NCBI GenBank assembly: GCA_007123695.1
Contig: SLGN01000564.1
Span: 1 to 7,211 of the forward strand
Source: Verrucomicrobiales bacterium
GTDB taxonomy: Bacteria; Verrucomicrobiota; Verrucomicrobiia; Verrucomicrobiales; DEV007
Length of the DNA stretch: 7,211 bases
Reading direction: 5' to 3'
Part shown: in pieces, positions 5,436 to 7,211 of the stretch
Layout of the letters: every line of letters begins with the position of its first letter
Numbering within the stretch: position 1 is the stretch's first letter
Made by a program: the position numbers and the translations under genes
The notes under the pieces: model-generated
What the model saw: the letters and a program-made list of their open reading frames with translations, nothing else
Databases searched by the model: none
What the model was told of the DNA's origin: nothing

Positions 5436-6788
5436 ATGACCCGGAACACGACCGATCAGGCCATCGTCGGAGCCGGCCCCGTCGGAATCGTCGCCGCCCT
5501 CGCCATGGCGAAGGCGGGCGAGGAGGTCGCCCTCTTCGAAGGTGACCCCTCCCTCACGAAGCGCTTCGCGGGCGAGTGGCTCCATCCCGAAGGCCTCCGC
5601 CTCCTCCGCCGCCACGGAATCCATCTCCACGCCGGACTGCCCTGGATCGCCCCCAGCCGCGGCTTCGCCGTGCTGCCCGAGGACGGTTCCGAGCCCATCC
5701 TGCTCGACTACCCCGGCGGTCGCCTCGGTCTCGCCTTCGACCGCGCCGGGCTCATCGACCTGATGCGCGAGCACTGCGCCGACACCCCCGGCATCAATTG
5801 GATCCCCTCCGCGAAAGTGACGAAAGTGGAGCGAGGCCGCCTCGAGGTGGCCTCGTCGACCCCGGGGGCTGCGGGCACTTGGACGGCAGGTCGCATCGTC
5901 GGGGCCGACGGCCGCGGCTCCATCGTGCGTCGCGCCCACGGCGAGGGACGCTCGCCCCACCTCATCTCCTACATGGTCGGTGCCGTCGTCCACGGCATCG
6001 AACTGCCCTTCGAGGAATACGGCCACGTCGTCCTAGGCGGTCCCGGCCCGGTCCTCCTCTACCGGATCGGCGACGACGCGGTGCGCGTCTGCCTCGACGT
6101 GCCCGCCGCGCTCTTCCGCTCGTCGCGCGACAAGACGGCCGCGCTGCGCGGCCATCTCGAGAGGCTCGAGCCGGCGCTGCGCGAACCGCTGCGGCGCGAG
6201 CTCGAAGCGGGCCGCTTCGAGGTGCGCGCCAACCAGTTCCGCCCCCGCGTCTTCTACGGCGACGCCGCCCTCCCGCTCGTCGGCGACGCCGTCGGCTTCC
6301 ACCACCCTCTCACCGCCATGGGCATGACCCTCGGCTTCGCCGACGCCGACTGCCTCGCCCGCAGCGACGAATTCCGCACCTTCGAGCGCGAACGCATCGC
6401 CAGCACCTTCGTTCCCGAGCTGCTCGCCTTCGCCCTCTACGAGGCCTTCTCGCGCGATGACCGCGGCTCCGCCTCGGTACGCCGCGCCATCTACGCGATG
6501 TGGCGCGAATACGAGAAGGAGCGCGACCGCTCCATGCGCCTGCTCTGCGGCGAGGAGACCAACGTGCTGCGCTTCGGGCAGTCCTTCATGCGCGGCGCGC
6601 AGCTCGCCCTCGCCCAATCCCTCCTCCACGGCGGCTCGATCTTCGGCATCTACCGCGAGACCATCGGCACCATCGGCACCATCGGCAAGATCCTGCGCCT
6701 TCTCACCTGGCCCTCCTCGAGCCGGCTGCTCCCCCTGCGCGAAACCTGGAGCTCTTCTCCCCCGAAACGGGCCGCCAACGCCGCCTGA
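5436..6788 (+). CDS. FAD-dependent monooxygenase, squalene epoxidase-like
   Basis: 450 residues from the ATG; a TTG one codon earlier (5433) is an alternative start. N-terminal Rossmann fold: AIVGAGPVG (9-17) and VALFE with Glu35, the ribose-binding acid. GEWLHPEGLRLL (46-57) resembles the GE-L-Q-P-G region of squalene epoxidases; the second flavin motif is GADGRGS (156-162), and LVGDAVGFHHPLTAMGMTLG (281-300) is the GD motif with the HPLT-x-x-GMT arrangement typical of squalene epoxidase, contrasting with the P-x-x-G-x-G of UbiH/PHBH enzymes. The C-terminal region (about 385-425) is hydrophobic with SLLHGGSIFGIY and TIGTIGTIG (409-417), suggesting membrane association. Predicted reaction: NAD(P)H- and O2-dependent epoxidation or hydroxylation of a lipophilic substrate such as an isoprenoid, polyene or quinone precursor. 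Substrate not determinable; no terpene cyclase or squalene synthase gene is in view. There is no Shine-Dalgarno sequence, and a -10-like element lies just upstream, so the mRNA may be leaderless. Confidence 0.88.
   Translation: MTRNTTDQAIVGAGPVGIVAALAMAKAGEEVALFEGDPSLTKRFAGEWLHPEGLRLLRRHGIHLHAGLPWIAPSRGFAVLPEDGSEPILLDYPGGRLGLAFDRAGLIDLMREHCADTPGINWIPSAKVTKVERGRLEVASSTPGAAGTWTAGRIVGADGRGSIVRRAHGEGRSPHLISYMVGAVVHGIELPFEEYGHVVLGGPGPVLLYRIGDDAVRVCLDVPAALFRSSRDKTAALRGHLERLEPALREPLRRELEAGRFEVRANQFRPRVFYGDAALPLVGDAVGFHHPLTAMGMTLGFADADCLARSDEFRTFERERIASTFVPELLAFALYEAFSRDDRGSASVRRAIYAMWREYEKERDRSMRLLCGEETNVLRFGQSFMRGAQLALAQSLLHGGSIFGIYRETIGTIGTIGKILRLLTWPSSSRLLPLRETWSSSPPKRAANAA
6660..6686 (+). repeat. 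Three tandem copies of a 9-bp unit inside the monooxygenase gene
   Basis: ACCATCGGC occurs three times in a row, identical in each copy, encoding Thr-Ile-Gly three times (residues 409-417) in the hydrophobic C-terminal region. Being a multiple of three, copy changes by slippage would preserve the frame. It could be a recent expansion of a single TIG. Confidence 0.85.
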
Positions 6789-6928
6789 CGCGCCAGCGGC
6801 CAAGGCCTCTTCCGAGTCCTCCTCGGCTCAGCGTCACGCGACGCAGCGCATAGCGACCTCGCCCGGGAGCACGCTTCGCAGAAACCCCACGAACCAAGCA
6901 CCAAGAACCGCGACGAAGCCTCCCAACC
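6789..6928. other. Intergenic region before the hydrogenase gene
   Basis: 140 bases with no supported gene. Two short stems follow the monooxygenase stop: CCGAG/CTCGG (6812-6816 with 6822-6826) and GCGTC/GACGC (6831-6835 with 6840-6844). Neither is followed by a T-run, so intrinsic termination is not supported. Further right is a low-complexity patch of ACCAAG-like words (6892-6909). I see no convincing promoter, although the hydrogenase gene needs one unless it is read through from the monooxygenase. Confidence 0.4.
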
Positions 6929-7211
6929 ATGGACCCGCCTCCGCGCAGCACCCGGACGATCAAAGTCGACTACCTCGCCAGAGTCGAGGGCGAAGGAGCG
7001 CTCCACCTCGGGGTGCGCGAGGGCCGGGTCGAGGACGTGAAGCTCAAGATCTTCGAGCCGCCCCGTTTCTTCGAGGCCTTCCTGCAAGGCAGGCCCTTCG
7101 CCGAGGCGCCCGACATCACCGCCCGCATCTGCGGGATCTGTCCCGTGGCCTACCAGATGAGCGCCTGCCATGCGATGGAGGACGCCGCCGGCGCCCGCGT
7201 CGGCGGAGCCC
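6929..7211 (+). CDS. NiFe-hydrogenase large (alpha) subunit, probably group 3 (3' end outside window)
   Basis: The first 94 residues are visible; the frame runs off the right edge. After a short Pro/Arg-rich start, [15 protein letters not shown] (11-25) carries the conserved R-V-E-G, and [15 protein letters not shown] (43-57) leads to [17 protein letters not shown] (63-79), which holds the proximal N-terminal nickel-binding motif R-x-C-G-x-C (Arg66, Cys68, Gly69, Cys71); both cysteines would ligate the NiFe site. The spacing and the PRFFEAF and CPVAYQMSA wording are those of cytoplasmic group 3 (especially 3b-like, NAD(P)-coupled) alpha subunits. Membrane-bound group 1 enzymes differ in these segments. 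The second cysteine pair near the C-terminus is outside the window. No small subunit, diaphorase or maturation gene precedes it. In-frame codons upstream of the ATG contain no other start, and no Shine-Dalgarno sequence is present. Subgroup assignment is an inference. Confidence 0.92.
   Translation, partial: MDPPPRSTRTIKVDYLARVEGEGALHLGVREGRVEDVKLKIFEPPRFFEAFLQGRPFAEAPDITARICGICPVAYQMSACHAMEDAAGARVGGA

Noticed and set aside
4278..6026. 582-codon minus-strand frame spanning the isomerase-like and monooxygenase genes
   Set aside because: It crosses a divergent intergenic region and overlaps two clear enzymes in other frames; Arg-rich, no domain.
6033..6803. 256-codon minus-strand frame opposite the monooxygenase
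   Set aside because: Ala/Glu/Gly-rich antisense frame; the opposite strand has intact flavoprotein motifs throughout.
6812..6844. Two short stems after the monooxygenase stop as an intrinsic terminator
   Set aside because: Five-pair stems without a following T-run; common by chance at this base composition.

Overview
The window is about 70 percent G+C and densely coded. It most likely comes from a member of the Verrucomicrobiota. The argument rests on the left half, which carries four consecutive genes on the minus strand that match, by order, N-terminal prepilin signals and internal signatures, the 'Verru_Chthon cassette' proteins D, B, C and A. To my knowledge these families are characteristic of Verrucomicrobia such as Verrucomicrobium spinosum and Chthoniobacter flavus. 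Assignments are from memory of family features, not from a search.

Layout. From 4222 down to the left edge lies one tightly packed minus-strand cassette: D (4222-3458), B (3452-2937), C (2940-1702) and A (1705 to beyond position 1). The D-B gap is 5 bases; B/C and C/A overlap by four bases (ATGA), so they are probably translationally coupled. Gene A covers the first 1.7 kb and has no stop within the window, so it is truncated by the edge. Upstream on the same strand, 4334-5335 encodes a Tat-exported TIM-barrel protein of the sugar phosphate isomerase/epimerase type, with a short repeat-encoded C-terminal tail. A 100-base A-tract-rich divergent region (5336-5435) separates it from a plus-strand FAD-dependent monooxygenase with squalene-epoxidase-like motifs (5436-6788). 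After 140 bases without a gene, the right edge holds the first 94 codons of a NiFe-hydrogenase large (alpha) subunit (6929 onward), probably of group 3.

How the genes relate. Cassette proteins D, B and C are prepilin-like (processing site, Glu at +5, hydrophobic helix). A has the same kind of N-terminal helix without Glu+5 and is much larger. This follows the order and design of the GspH-I-J-K minor pseudopilins of type II secretion, so the cassette is best read as a tip or minor-pseudopilin set that needs peptidase, ATPase and secretin encoded elsewhere. The isomerase-like protein, the monooxygenase and the hydrogenase show no obvious shared pathway with the cassette or with each other.

None of the seven chosen starts has a good Shine-Dalgarno sequence. 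I found no tRNA, rRNA, CRISPR array, transposase or integrase. The many long open frames on the opposite strand of the cassette are high-GC shadows. I cannot demonstrate a wholly new system here; the most promising candidate is the pseudopilin-like cassette.
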